Of a DNA stretch of 44,756 bases, positions 31,058-39,954 are shown piece by piece. Within the stretch, counting starts at the first letter, position 1; the number at the start of each line of letters is the position of its first letter. The stretch is from Pedosphaera sp. (GTDB taxonomy: Bacteria > Verrucomicrobiota > Verrucomicrobiia > Limisphaerales > UBA1096): assembly GCA_022451065.1 (NCBI GenBank), contig JAKUOU010000017.1, positions 13,946-58,701 on the forward strand, written 5' to 3'. The position numbers and the translations under genes are program-made. The notes beneath the pieces are model-generated. The model saw only the letters and a list, made by a program, of their open reading frames with translations. It ran no database searches and had not been told where the DNA came from.

Positions 31058-33390
31058 CGCTGGGTGACTTGGGGTGGATCCTGGGCGAGAAGGCGCTTGG
31101 ATTCCTCGAGGAGGAATTCGACCTTGGTGAACGGCTCGTAGCTGATGTCCTGCCAGCGGACGAGGCCCTGCCGGTCGATGAGGAAGGTGCCGTGCAGTGG
31201 CTGCTGCTCGAAGTCGTCATAGGCGCGATATTGCTTGAAGACGTTCAGCGAGGCGTCGGAGACGAGGGGGAAGGGGAACGGTGAGCTGGTTTTGTTTTGC
31301 TGAACTGTCTCGCGTAAGCCGTTGACATCGTCGGTGCTGATGGCGACTAGGTCGATGCCGGCTTGTCTGAAGCGGTCGGTTTCGGGGGCGAAGGTACCGA
31401 GTTGTTCGATGCAGTGAGGGCAGCCTTTACCGAGGTAGAAAATGACGATCACCGGCCGGCCGGCGTAGTCTGTGAGGGTATGTTTTTTACCTTGGCCATC
31501 GGTCAATTCCCATTGAGGCGCGTGCGTGGGACTCCAGCGAAACGGGCCAAGCGTGTCGAGAGACGGCCGCTCACCGACATCGTTGGCCGGCTTGAATTCA
31601 ACGCGCCAATCTTCCGGCAGGCCAAGTTTCACGGCGATGGGTGCCAGTCGCTGGAAGACGGCGCGCTCGATGTCTAAGTGCGCGGAGATCTCGCGCAGTT
31701 TTTTGAACTGCTCGATAGCCTCCTTTTCCCTACCGCTGCGCCAGAGGATGTCTGCGTAGTTGGCCAGGGGCTGCACTTGGCCCTCGGCCCGGGCGGATTG
31801 GCTGGCGAGTTTTACGGCCTCCTTGTTGTTGCCAACTTGCAGGTGGAGTTGCGACTTGCGTTCACGCGACATTTTGCCGGCTTTGTCGATCTGTTTTTTG
31901 AGCTCGTCGCCGTCCTCGTCCGCGGCGGCTTGGCAGGCGAGGAGTTCGGCTCGGAACTGGTCGATGGTCTTGATGCGGCCATCAAATGGTTTCATCGCAT
32001 CAGTCCTGGCTTTTTTGGCTTCCTTGTCGTTTTTTTCACCGTTGAGGGCGTCTGCACCGGCCTTGGCCCCGGCTTCTAGCTTCATGTCCTCGAGGCGCTG
32101 CTTGAGTTCGTCGAGCCTGGCCAGGATCTTGATGCCTTTTTCCCCCTGGCCAAGCGCGTAATGTGCCATGCCGACGGCGGCCAAGCGCTTGGCTTGTTCC
32201 TCGAGGATGGTGGTTTTCTCGAGATAGACGGTCTGCGAGGCGCTGATGATTTCGTCCCACATCTCGTAGCGTAGCAGGGTCTCGAGCAGACGCGTGCGGC
32301 CGTAACGGGCACTGCCGCGCTTGCCGTACTCGGTCGGCGCATCCGGCTTGGCAAGGGAATTGTATTTTGGGTGGCGCGGCAGCTCGATCATGTTTCGGGC
32401 GAGCGCCACGGCATCGTTGGCACGGCCAAGGTGGTTGAGGTTGCGCGTGAGCCACTCGTTGTTGTGGGCGAAGTTATGAATCTGGTCCGGCAGCACACGG
32501 TCGCGCATCATGTGGGCGTGGTCCACCCGGGCGCTGGCCTCCTGCTGCCAGGCAGAGTCGTGGTAGCGCTTGAGCTTCGAGTAAATGTGGCCGGGCATGT
32601 GCCACATGTGCGCGATGCCGGATGAGCCCTGTCCGCAACGGGCAGCCGAGGCGAGGGCGCGCGCCGGCTTTTCGTTGTCCCATAGATGGATGCGGAAATG
32701 ATGGCATGGGTGCATCGGCTCGACGTCGAGTACATCCTCGATCAGGGAGGTGACGGCGCCGTGGCTGTTGATGGGTAATCCTTCCCTGGCACTCTGCCAT
32801 ATCCACACGGCGAGGAACGCCTTGGCCTCGATGTCGTTTGGGTACTCGTAAATAATCGCCTCGAGGTCGCGCACCATTTTGCGACGGCGATCCTTTTTGG
32901 CCTTCTTGGTGTCGGCCCAATAGTTGATTTCGCTGTCGATCCAGAGTTGCTCGCGTTTGCCGGCCTTGTCCCTGCGTTTTTTGGCTTCCTCGATGAAGCC
33001 CTGGGCGCGCTCGGCGTTGTTGCGGTTGGCCACGGCCATGCCCCAGTAGGCCATGGCGCAGTCGGGGTCGAGCATTGCCGCCTGCCGGAAACTACGCTCG
33101 GCCTCGAAGAACCAAAAACCATGCAGCTGCGCGACGCCCTGCGTGAAAAACAACTGCGCCTCCTGTACCGAGGTTGTGATCGAGAAGCGTACACGCCCCA
33201 TGCCTTTCATGAGATAGGCGCTTTGGCGGGGCCCCTCGTTAAACGCTTCGCCGTGGTAGGAGTGGCCCTTGAGTACCTTGTTTTGACTGTTGACGGCCGA
33301 CTCTTCGGCAATTGCCGGCTTGGCCAAGCCGGAGGCGCAAATCGCGATGATTGTCCCTATCACACGAAAATCCAGTCTTCTCAATATCAT
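31054..33390 (-). CDS. exported TPR protein with C-terminal redoxin (AhpC/TSA-like) domain
   Basis: 778 residues from the ATG at 33390, chosen because the longer frame upstream runs antisense through pheT and lacks a signal. MILRRLDFRVIGTIIAICASGLAKPAIA is a signal peptide. The middle (about 65-590) is helical TPR-type sequence: VAQLHGFWFFEAERSFRQAAMLDPDCAMAYWG, and a histidine-rich part (MHPCHHFRIHLWD, AHMWHMPGHIY, VDHAHMMRD). The C-terminal redoxin domain (about 610-770) has GCPHC with Cys657 and Cys660 as the redox pair and VAISTDD, typical of AhpC/TlpA-type folds. The likely role is a periplasmic thiol-disulfide or peroxide activity tied to protein binding; the partner is unknown. Its signal peptide holds the longest perfect palindrome (33315-33332). 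Confidence 0.88.
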   Translation of the reverse strand: MILRRLDFRVIGTIIAICASGLAKPAIAEESAVNSQNKVLKGHSYHGEAFNEGPRQSAYLMKGMGRVRFSITTSVQEAQLFFTQGVAQLHGFWFFEAERSFRQAAMLDPDCAMAYWGMAVANRNNAERAQGFIEEAKKRRDKAGKREQLWIDSEINYWADTKKAKKDRRRKMVRDLEAIIYEYPNDIEAKAFLAVWIWQSAREGLPINSHGAVTSLIEDVLDVEPMHPCHHFRIHLWDNEKPARALASAARCGQGSSGIAHMWHMPGHIYSKLKRYHDSAWQQEASARVDHAHMMRDRVLPDQIHNFAHNNEWLTRNLNHLGRANDAVALARNMIELPRHPKYNSLAKPDAPTEYGKRGSARYGRTRLLETLLRYEMWDEIISASQTVYLEKTTILEEQAKRLAAVGMAHYALGQGEKGIKILARLDELKQRLEDMKLEAGAKAGADALNGEKNDKEAKKARTDAMKPFDGRIKTIDQFRAELLACQAAADEDGDELKKQIDKAGKMSRERKSQLHLQVGNNKEAVKLASQSARAEGQVQPLANYADILWRSGREKEAIEQFKKLREISAHLDIERAVFQRLAPIAVKLGLPEDWRVEFKPANDVGERPSLDTLGPFRWSPTHAPQWELTDGQGKKHTLTDYAGRPVIVIFYLGKGCPHCIEQLGTFAPETDRFRQAGIDLVAISTDDVNGLRETVQQNKTSSPFPFPLVSDASLNVFKQYRAYDDFEQQPLHGTFLIDRQGLVRWQDISYEPFTKVEFLLEESKRLLAQDPPQVTQR
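33315..33332. repeat. iterated palindrome, longest perfect copy (18 bases)
   Basis: CCGGCTTGGCCAAGCCGG is fully self-complementary and lies in the signal-peptide region of the TPR-redoxin gene, where it reads on the minus strand as S-G-L-A-K-P. Confidence 0.85.
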
Positions 33391-33526
33391 AAAGGCGGAA
33401 AGTTTTTCACCAGTCCCGGGTGATGGCAAAGAAATTGTGACGCGGATTGATGGCAAAAATTCAATCGCATTTTGGCGCGAGCTGAGTACCATGCGGCGTC
33501 CCGGTTTTCGCCGGTTTTCTTCGGAA

Positions 33527-35956
33527 ATGAAAGTAACCCACAACTGGCTGAAGCGATACGTTGATTGCGATTCGACGCCCGATGAGCTCGCCGAACAATT
33601 GACGATGATCGGTCTCGAGGTCGAGGGTGCCGAGAACGTGTCCGGCGGCTTTGACGGCATCGTGGTCGCAGAGGTGCTCTCCAAGGAGCCGCACCCGGAC
33701 GCCGATCGCCTGTCACTCTGCAAGGTGAGCGACGGCGATGGCGAGCGGCAGATTGTCTGCGGCGCGACGAATTTCAAGGTTGGCAGCAAGGTGCCGCTCG
33801 CGACGCCCGGCTGCGTGATGCCCGTTGAGCCGGGTGAGAAGCCGTTCAAGATCAAGGTCGGCAAAATTCGCGGGATCGAGTCGCAGGGCATGATGTGTTC
33901 GTCGAAGGAGCTTGGCCTTGCCGATGACGCCGAAGGACTGATGCTCCTGCCTTCTGATGCGCAGGTTGGTCAAGCGTTCGCCGAGTATCTGGGCCGCAGC
34001 GGCGACGATGTCGTTTACGACCTCGAGGTGACGCCCAACCGGCCAGACTGGAACAGCGTCATCGGTATCGCCCGCGAGGTCAGCGCGCTCACCGGAAACA
34101 CGCTACGCCTGCCGGAGATACCGGACTTACCAGAGGGCGACCAAGAGACCTCGGCGCTGGTCGATGTACGACTCGACAACGCCGAGCATTGTCCGCGCTA
34201 CAACGCGCGCGTCGTTCGCGGCGTGAAGGTTGGCCCCAGCCCGACCTGGCTGCGCGACGCACTTGAATTGGTTGGCATCCGGAGCATCAACAATGTTGTC
34301 GATGTGACGAACTATGTGATGCTCGAGACCGGCCAGCCGCTGCACGCGTTCGATTATCATCTGCTCTCGATAGCGGACGGTGCGGCCAAGCCGGTGATCG
34401 TCGTGCGCGACGCCTCCGATGGCGAGAAATTCACCACGCTCGATGAGAAGGAACACGAGTTGACGAGAGACGCATTGTTGATCGCCGATGAAACCAAGGG
34501 TATCGCCTTGGCCGGCGTCATGGGTGGGCTCAACAGCGAGATCGCTGTCGGTACCGAGGACGTGCTGGTCGAGTGCGCCTATTTCAAGCCGCAAAACATC
34601 CGCGCAACGGCCAAGCGCTTGGGCATCAGCACCGATGCGTCATATCGCTTCGAGCGCGGCTGTGATCCGGATTGCTGTGACTGGGTCAGCCAACGCGCCG
34701 CGCAACTCATCATCGAGACCGCCGGCGGCCGCTTGGCCAAGGGCTGCGTCGATGCCTACCCGGCTGCCGTCGAGGCAGGGGAGGTTTCGCTGCGTTTTGC
34801 CCGTACCAACGCGTTGCTCGGCATCGTGATTCCGCCAGACGAGCAGGTGGCCGCGCTCACTGGACTTGGTCTCGAGACGGTGTCACGCGACGGCAACACG
34901 GCAGCGACGTTTCGCGTTCCGACGTTTCGCGTGGATCTCAAACGCGAGGTGGACTTGATCGAGGAGGTCGTTCGCATTTACGGTGTCGACAATATCCCCT
35001 CCACGCCACCAAGCGGCTGCGTCGGTAGCGATCCGTTCGACGCCACGCACGATGCTGTCGCGGATATTCGCACGATCCTGACCGGGCTCGGCCTGCACGA
35101 GGCGCAGACGCAAACGCTGGTTTCCGGCGAGGCGGCGTCGCTGCTCGGCATCGAGCCACTAGCGCTCGAGTATCCGCTGAGCAGCGAGCAGGACAAGCTG
35201 CGGACGAGCCTGCTGCCCGGCTTGGCCAACGTGTTGCAGCACAACGCCAACCACGACACCGCCGATGTGGCGCTGTTCGAGATTGGGCGGGTGTTCCGCG
35301 ACGATGACGGCCAATCGTCGGAAGGCTGGCGACTGGCCATCGCGCTGACCGGTCGACGGTTCGCTTCGTTCCACGAGGGTGCCGAGCGTGATGCAGTGAA
35401 CGAGTTTGCCGATCTAAAGGGCATCATCGAGGAGTTTGCCGACCAGTTCGGCATGCGCGGTATCAGCTACGAGCGTCGCGACAAGCCGGGCGAATTTTTC
35501 GTCGAGTCGGGCAGCGTGAAGCTGGGCAACAAGCCGGTCGGTACACTTGGTCAATTCTCGCCGCCGCTCGCCCGTCGGCACGACCTGAAGCATCCGGTTT
35601 TCTTTGCGGAGTTCGACCTCGACCAAGCACTGCAACGCCGCACGACCAGACGGAGTTTCAAGGCGTTGCCGGCGTTTCCCGGCACGCGGCGTGACATTGC
35701 GATGCTCGTTGCCGACGACACGACGCACGACGCCGTACTGCAAAGCGTTCGCAAGGCCAAGCCGAAGAATCTTGAGTCGGTCGAGTTGTTTGATATTTAT
35801 CGGGGAGAAGGCGTCGAGGACGGGCAGAAGAGCGTGGCATATGCGTTCCACTACCGTTCTTCAGAGGGCACGCTGAAAGACAAGCAAGTCGATGAAGTCC
35901 ACGCAAAAGTGATTGAACGACTTCGTGAAGATCTTAACGCGGTCATCCGTGCTTAA
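33527..35956 (+). CDS. pheT: phenylalanine-tRNA ligase beta subunit
   Basis: Forms the alpha2-beta2 enzyme that charges tRNA-Phe. ATG 33527 (MKVTHNWLKRYVDCDSTPDELAEQLTMIGLEVE) is the classical start; the frame is open further upstream without homology. 809 residues, near the usual 790-800. Domain order: N-terminal tRNA-binding OB fold (residues about 40-150, HPDADRLSLCKVSDG...IVCGATNF, GIESQGMMCSSKELGL), B3/B4 editing domain (about 210-400), B5, and the C-terminal anticodon-binding FDX-ACB domain (LPAFPGTRRDIAMLV and VELFDIYRGEGVEDGQKSVAYAF). The pheS gene is not adjacent, which is unusual but seen in some phyla. Its divergent neighbour shares a 136-base promoter gap. Confidence 0.96.
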   Translation: MKVTHNWLKRYVDCDSTPDELAEQLTMIGLEVEGAENVSGGFDGIVVAEVLSKEPHPDADRLSLCKVSDGDGERQIVCGATNFKVGSKVPLATPGCVMPVEPGEKPFKIKVGKIRGIESQGMMCSSKELGLADDAEGLMLLPSDAQVGQAFAEYLGRSGDDVVYDLEVTPNRPDWNSVIGIAREVSALTGNTLRLPEIPDLPEGDQETSALVDVRLDNAEHCPRYNARVVRGVKVGPSPTWLRDALELVGIRSINNVVDVTNYVMLETGQPLHAFDYHLLSIADGAAKPVIVVRDASDGEKFTTLDEKEHELTRDALLIADETKGIALAGVMGGLNSEIAVGTEDVLVECAYFKPQNIRATAKRLGISTDASYRFERGCDPDCCDWVSQRAAQLIIETAGGRLAKGCVDAYPAAVEAGEVSLRFARTNALLGIVIPPDEQVAALTGLGLETVSRDGNTAATFRVPTFRVDLKREVDLIEEVVRIYGVDNIPSTPPSGCVGSDPFDATHDAVADIRTILTGLGLHEAQTQTLVSGEAASLLGIEPLALEYPLSSEQDKLRTSLLPGLANVLQHNANHDTADVALFEIGRVFRDDDGQSSEGWRLAIALTGRRFASFHEGAERDAVNEFADLKGIIEEFADQFGMRGISYERRDKPGEFFVESGSVKLGNKPVGTLGQFSPPLARRHDLKHPVFFAEFDLDQALQRRTTRRSFKALPAFPGTRRDIAMLVADDTTHDAVLQSVRKAKPKNLESVELFDIYRGEGVEDGQKSVAYAFHYRSSEGTLKDKQVDEVHAKVIERLREDLNAVIRA

Positions 35957-36176
35957 GAACGGCTCAGTGTCTGATGGGTTTGATTCATCATCACTTGACT
36001 CGCTTCGCGAATTGTTCGTGGAACATCCGGTATTTCAGCCAGTCACAAGTTTGTTCCGTTTGGGACTATTCATCTAGTATCACGTGTTTCCAGTTTGAGA
36101 CTTCATGTCACTGCAGGCACACATCAATTTTTGGGACGGGGTTAATGAAGCGGTCATGCAAGTGCCTGCTTAGAGT

Positions 36177-36989
36177 ATGACTAATCCGGAATCTCCAGTC
36201 ATAGAATTGTCAAATCTCACGATACAGAGGGATGAGACGAAGATATTACGCGAAGTCAATTGGCGAGTAAATCGGGGCGAACACTGGGTCGTGCTAGGAG
36301 GGAACGGCTCCGGCAAAACAACACTTCTCAGTGCACTGACTGGATATTTTACTCCGTCAAGAGGTGAGATTGATTTTCTGGGTGAACGTTATGGCGAGGT
36401 GCATTTGCCAACATTGCGGCGGAAGCTCGGACTAGTCAGTTCTACTGTCCGGCAGATGATGGCCGACGACGAGCCAGCCCTGAACTCGGTGATAACCGGC
36501 AAGTATGCGATGATCGATCTGTGGGGTAAACCGAAGCCATCCGACTGTGTGGAGGCACGGAAGGTTTTACGGCGCATTCGCTGTGAGCATCTGGCAGATC
36601 GACCATGGGGTGTGTTGTCTCAAGGAGAGCGGCAACGGGTGCTTATCGGACGCGCACTCATGGCCAAGCCGGAGGTGTTGCTGCTCGACGAGCCGTGTGC
36701 CGGGCTCGATCCGGCTGCGCGTGAAAATTTTCTACAGTTTATCGATGAGCTTGGCCAACGTCGCAACGCGCCGACGTTGGTGCTGGTGACGCATCACGTC
36801 GAGGAGATTACGCCGGTGTACAGCCATGTACTACTATTGCGTGACGGCCTAGTATTGGCTTGTGGCTGCAAGTCGCAAATCATGACGACTTGTTTGATGG
36901 CCGAAACATTTGGCAATGACGTTAAACTGAAGAAAAATAGTGGTCGATTCCGGCTGGAAATACAGACCAAGCGGGGCCGGGTGGCTTGA
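36177..36989 (+). CDS. ABC transporter ATP-binding protein (YlmA/ModF-like)
   Basis: 270 residues with a complete ATPase set: Walker A GGNGSGKT (about 42-49), Q-loop region near GLVSSTVRQ, signature LSQGERQRV, Walker B VLLLDEP and switch His in VTHHVEE. The layout ILREVNWRVNRGEHWVVLGGNGSGKTTLL and the long linker resemble YlmA/PhnC-like and ModF-type proteins, which are stand-alone ATPases or belong to uncharacterised importers. No permease is adjacent. The first third of the gene and the 220 bases before it are AT-richer than the surroundings, a hint of transfer or strong 5' expression tuning. It is not the ATPase of the 25530-27831 transporter by subfamily, though this cannot be excluded. 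Confidence 0.9.
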   Translation: MTNPESPVIELSNLTIQRDETKILREVNWRVNRGEHWVVLGGNGSGKTTLLSALTGYFTPSRGEIDFLGERYGEVHLPTLRRKLGLVSSTVRQMMADDEPALNSVITGKYAMIDLWGKPKPSDCVEARKVLRRIRCEHLADRPWGVLSQGERQRVLIGRALMAKPEVLLLDEPCAGLDPAARENFLQFIDELGQRRNAPTLVLVTHHVEEITPVYSHVLLLRDGLVLACGCKSQIMTTCLMAETFGNDVKLKKNSGRFRLEIQTKRGRVA

Positions 36990-37144
36990 ACGAACGTTGC
37001 GCTTTTCCAAGCGCATAATGTTGTTCACCCACAAGTGATCGAGCAGTTGAGTGATGACCTAAGCGAGACCGTTCGCGGCTGTGCAGGGCTTACTCCGCAA
37101 TCGGTTGGGTGTTGACCTTGCCAACGGCTGTGCCCCGCTGTTAA

Positions 37145-38533
37145 ATGCCTGCCGTGTTGCAGCAGCATACACTGGCCAGGCCGGCGAGTTTCTCCGGCAT
37201 CGGCCTGCACAGCGGGAACAAGGTTGCGATGACCCTGTTGCCTTCGCCACCGAACACCGGGGTGGTTTTTCGCCGCGTGGATCTAGAGAGCCGTGTGGAG
37301 ATCCCGGCGCAGATCGGGAACGTCGCCGAAACCGACCGCTCGACGAGCCTGTCCAGGGGCAACGCCAAGGTGCAGACCGTGGAGCACGTACTCGCAGCCC
37401 TGTACGCCTTTGGGGTGAACAATGCTGTCATCGAGGTGGACTCAAGCGAACCGCCTGTGGCTGACGGCAGTGCGCGGCAGTTTTGCAAAATGATCCGTGA
37501 GGCCGGCATCGAGGCGCAGGCGGAGCGCGTCGAGCCGATTCAAATCACCACGCCGATCGAACACACGTACAATGGCTCAGTGATATCCGCCTTCCCGCAT
37601 GAGCATTTCAAGATCACCTGCACAAGCTCCGACAAGGGCGGTCGGTTTACGCAATTTTTCAGTATTGAGCTGACGCCTGAGACGTGGGAGACTGAGATCG
37701 CTCAGGCCCGAACATTTTGTTTTTACGAGGAGATCGAGTACCTCATCAAGAACGGCCTAATCCGGGGCGGCAGCCTCGAGAACGCCATCGTCATCCGCGA
37801 CGACGCCGTGTTGACGGCTGAGCCGATGCGCTATCGCGAGGAGTTTGTGCGGCACAAGATATTGGACATTGTCGGCGACTTGAGCCTTGTCGGTGCGCCG
37901 TTGTGCGGGCACATCGTGGCGGTCAAGCCCGGGCACGCTGCCAACTGCGGCTTGGCCAGGCGCATCCTTCAACAAGCGCGCCGTCCGTTGGTGGCCGCAC
38001 AAAGTTTTTCCCCGCCGGGCGACAAGCCGGCAAAGCCGGTATCGATCCCGGCTAAGCAACCCATCCAACCCCACCCAAGCCAAGTGAGCGACGAAACAAC
38101 AGCCCCACTGGACTCCGAGCAGATTATGCAAATCCTGCCGCACCGCTACCCGTTCCTGATGGTGGATCGGGTGACACGGATTGACGGCAACCAGATCACT
38201 GCGGAGAAAAATGTTACGATCAATGAGCCTTATTTTCAGGGGCACTTTCCCGGGCATCCGATCATGCCGGGCGTACTGCAATTGGAGGCCATGGCGCAGG
38301 TGGCCGGCATCCTCACGCTCAAGCAGGCGGGCAACGCCGGCAAGATCGCCTACTTCATGTCGGCCGAGAAGGTGAAATGGCGCAAGCCGGTTAAGCCGGG
38401 TGACGTGTTGCAGATCGATATCGAGCTACTCAAGGCCCGGAGCAAGGTCGCCAAGGCTCGGGGTGTCTGCACGGTGGGCGGGGATGTGGTCAGTGAGGCC
38501 GATATCACATTTTCCCTCATGGGTAACGAGTGA
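37145..38533 (+). CDS. lpxC/fabZ: bifunctional UDP-3-O-acyl-N-acetylglucosamine deacetylase / 3-hydroxyacyl-ACP dehydratase (LpxC-FabZ fusion)
   Basis: 462 residues. The LpxC part (about 1-290) makes the committed step of lipid A synthesis. Zinc ligands are His81 (in TVEHVLAAL), His237 and Asp241 (RHKILDIVGD), with Glu80 and His264 (KPGHAANC) as catalytic residues. After a Pro-rich linker (about 290-318) the FabZ hotdog domain begins: QIMQILPHRYPFLMVDRV, then QGHFPGHPIMPGVLQLEAMAQ with catalytic His367 and Glu381, 14 apart as in E. coli FabZ. The FabZ part supplies the elongation step for the hydroxyacyl chains used in lipid A. Fusions of this order are known in Bacteroidota and some related phyla. 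lpxA overlaps or follows at once. Confidence 0.96.
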   Translation: MPAVLQQHTLARPASFSGIGLHSGNKVAMTLLPSPPNTGVVFRRVDLESRVEIPAQIGNVAETDRSTSLSRGNAKVQTVEHVLAALYAFGVNNAVIEVDSSEPPVADGSARQFCKMIREAGIEAQAERVEPIQITTPIEHTYNGSVISAFPHEHFKITCTSSDKGGRFTQFFSIELTPETWETEIAQARTFCFYEEIEYLIKNGLIRGGSLENAIVIRDDAVLTAEPMRYREEFVRHKILDIVGDLSLVGAPLCGHIVAVKPGHAANCGLARRILQQARRPLVAAQSFSPPGDKPAKPVSIPAKQPIQPHPSQVSDETTAPLDSEQIMQILPHRYPFLMVDRVTRIDGNQITAEKNVTINEPYFQGHFPGHPIMPGVLQLEAMAQVAGILTLKQAGNAGKIAYFMSAEKVKWRKPVKPGDVLQIDIELLKARSKVAKARGVCTVGGDVVSEADITFSLMGNE

Positions 38534-38550
38534 CCGTCCAGGCGAACGCC

Positions 38551-39324
38551 ATGCCCGAGATTCATCCCAGCGCAGTCATTCATTCCGATGCAACCATTGG
38601 CGACGATTGTGAAGTCGGTCCGTACTGTGTAATCGGCCGTCACGTCACGCTTGGCCAAGGGAACCGGCTGCACTCGCACATCGTTATAGATGGTCACACT
38701 GAGATTGGCAGCGGCAACGAGTTTTTCCCATTCGCCTCCGTCGGCGTCAAGACTCAGGACTTGAAGTGGAAGGGTGGCACGACATGGACACGCATCGGCG
38801 ACCGTAACACCTTCCGAGAAAACGTGACAGTGCACAGCGCCACCGGCGACGGCGAGGCGACGGTGATGGGGTCAGACAACCACATCCTCGCCTACAGCCA
38901 CATCGCCCACAACGTACTGCTGGGGAACCATGTGATCCTGTCCAACAACGGCACGCTTGCCGGGCACGTGATTGTCGAGGATTACGCAATCGTCGGAGGC
39001 CTGGCTGCGGTGCATCAGTTCTGTCGTCTGGGCAAAATGTCGATCCTCGGCGGCTGCACAAAGGTGGTGAGCGACGTGGCCCCGTACATGATGGTGGATG
39101 GTAACCCGGCGCGGACGCGCGCCGTGAACAAGGTGGGGCTGGAGCGAAATGGCGTAACGGCCGAGGCACAGGATGCCATTCGCCAAGCACACCGGTTGTA
39201 TTTCCGCAAAGGCCTGACCGGCGCCAACGCAGTCGAAGTCATACGGGCGGAGGTCCCACAGCTTCCCGAGGTGGAACACTTCCTCTCGTTTGTCGAGACC
39301 AGTGAGCGGGGCGTTACGCGTTGA
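38551..39324 (+). CDS. lpxA: acyl-ACP--UDP-N-acetylglucosamine O-acyltransferase
   Basis: First enzyme of lipid A synthesis, a left-handed beta-helix trimer. The repeats of the hexapeptide type are evident: IHPSAVIHSDATIGDDCEVG, PYCVIGRHVTLG, VMGSDNHILAYSHIAHNVLLGNHVILSNN. The catalytic His is in AYSHIAHN or nearby, as in E. coli His125. The ATG at 38551 (MPEIHPSA) fits the family N-terminus; an upstream GTG at 38530 overlaps the fabZ stop (GTGA) and would add seven residues. Both readings keep translational coupling with lpxC-fabZ. The C-terminal helical cap (about 190-257) ends the protein. Transcription should end at the terminator at 39351. Confidence 0.95.
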   Translation: MPEIHPSAVIHSDATIGDDCEVGPYCVIGRHVTLGQGNRLHSHIVIDGHTEIGSGNEFFPFASVGVKTQDLKWKGGTTWTRIGDRNTFRENVTVHSATGDGEATVMGSDNHILAYSHIAHNVLLGNHVILSNNGTLAGHVIVEDYAIVGGLAAVHQFCRLGKMSILGGCTKVVSDVAPYMMVDGNPARTRAVNKVGLERNGVTAEAQDAIRQAHRLYFRKGLTGANAVEVIRAEVPQLPEVEHFLSFVETSERGVTR

Positions 39325-39335
39325 GTGACCACGCA

Positions 39336-39345
39336 CTTGGCCAAG
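39336..39345. repeat. iterated palindrome, intergenic copy before a terminator
   Basis: CTTGGCCAAG (10 bases, perfect) between the lpxA stop and the terminator stem at 39351. Confidence 0.75.
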
Positions 39346-39350
39346 CAACG

Positions 39351-39380
39351 AAAAAACCGCCCCGATGCCGGGGCGGTTTT
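39351..39380. terminator. bidirectional intrinsic terminator
   Basis: AAAACCGCCCC-GATGCC-GGGGCGGTTTT: 11-base perfect arms (39353-39363 and 39370-39380) with a 6-base loop. The A-run and T-run give a U-tract in both directions. It serves lpxA (plus) and the Cys-repeat protein (minus), which converge here. Confidence 0.93.
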
Positions 39381-39400
39381 GAAACTTTGTCGGGAGCGGA

Positions 39401-39910
39401 TTACTTGACCTTGGCGATGTGCTTGGCCGGATCCTTCTTGAATTTGCCAGCGCAGTTGTTGCAGCAGAAGGCAACCGTGTAGGTCTTCTTCGCGTCGATT
39501 GCGCGACCGCTGAGCGGGCACTTGTCGTTGACCGTCTTACGGGCAACTTTCACTTTCTTGATGAGGTTGTCGGCATCCTTTTCGAATTTGCCCTTGCAGT
39601 TGTTGCAGCAGAAGCCAACGAGGTTGCCCTTGTAGCTGGCCGTGGCCTTGATGGGATCGCCACTGAATGGGCATGCATCATTGATCGGAGCGGCCTTGAC
39701 CTTGGCAATGGAGGCAGCCGGATTTTTGGTGAACTTACCCTGACAGTTGCCGCAGCAGAAGCCGACCGAGTAGGTGGCTTCCTTCTTGACAGCATTGCCG
39801 CTGAGCGGGCATTTCGTGTTTACCGGGTTGGCGGCGATGGCACTGACCACGGCTACCAAACTAAGGCAACCCAATAGGGTTCCTAGCCATTTAATTGCTT
39901 TTGATTTCAT
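39401..39910 (-). CDS. exported protein with three Cys-rich (TRASH/YHS-like) repeats
   Basis: 169 residues with a signal peptide (MKSKAIKWLGTLLGCLSLVAVVSAIA). Three repeats of about 43-50 residues follow (31-72, 77-121, 127-169). Each has CP-[LF]-SG, then Y...(G/A)FCC-x-NC-x-GKF and a KVK-type end. Each repeat has five Cys: one in CPxSG and FCCxNC with three, plus the CC pair, a pattern that recalls TRASH/YHS-type metal-binding modules. The protein is small, basic (many Lys) and likely periplasmic; metal (copper, zinc or mercury) handling is the simplest guess but no ligand is known. A sigma70-like promoter (39955-39983) precedes it and the bidirectional terminator follows its stop. Confidence 0.85.
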   Translation of the reverse strand: MKSKAIKWLGTLLGCLSLVAVVSAIAANPVNTKCPLSGNAVKKEATYSVGFCCGNCQGKFTKNPAASIAKVKAAPINDACPFSGDPIKATASYKGNLVGFCCNNCKGKFEKDADNLIKKVKVARKTVNDKCPLSGRAIDAKKTYTVAFCCNNCAGKFKKDPAKHIAKVK

Positions 39911-39954
39911 AATGTTTCTAATACGTTTATTGCCTAAATAACCGGCTTGCCCTA

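Noticed and set aside
33391-33891. N-terminal extension of the TPR-redoxin frame
   Set aside because: It runs antisense through the start of pheT, has no homology and lies before a good signal peptide at 33390.
36177-36989. ATPase as partner of the transporter at 25530-27831
   Set aside because: It is 8 kb away and its layout fits a different ATPase subfamily.
36998-37015. TGCGCTT-TTCC-AAGCGCA stem after the ABC ATPase gene as a terminator
   Set aside because: Arms of 7 bases but no U-tract; it may be a degenerate iterated palindrome (TTTTCCAA for TTGGCCAA).
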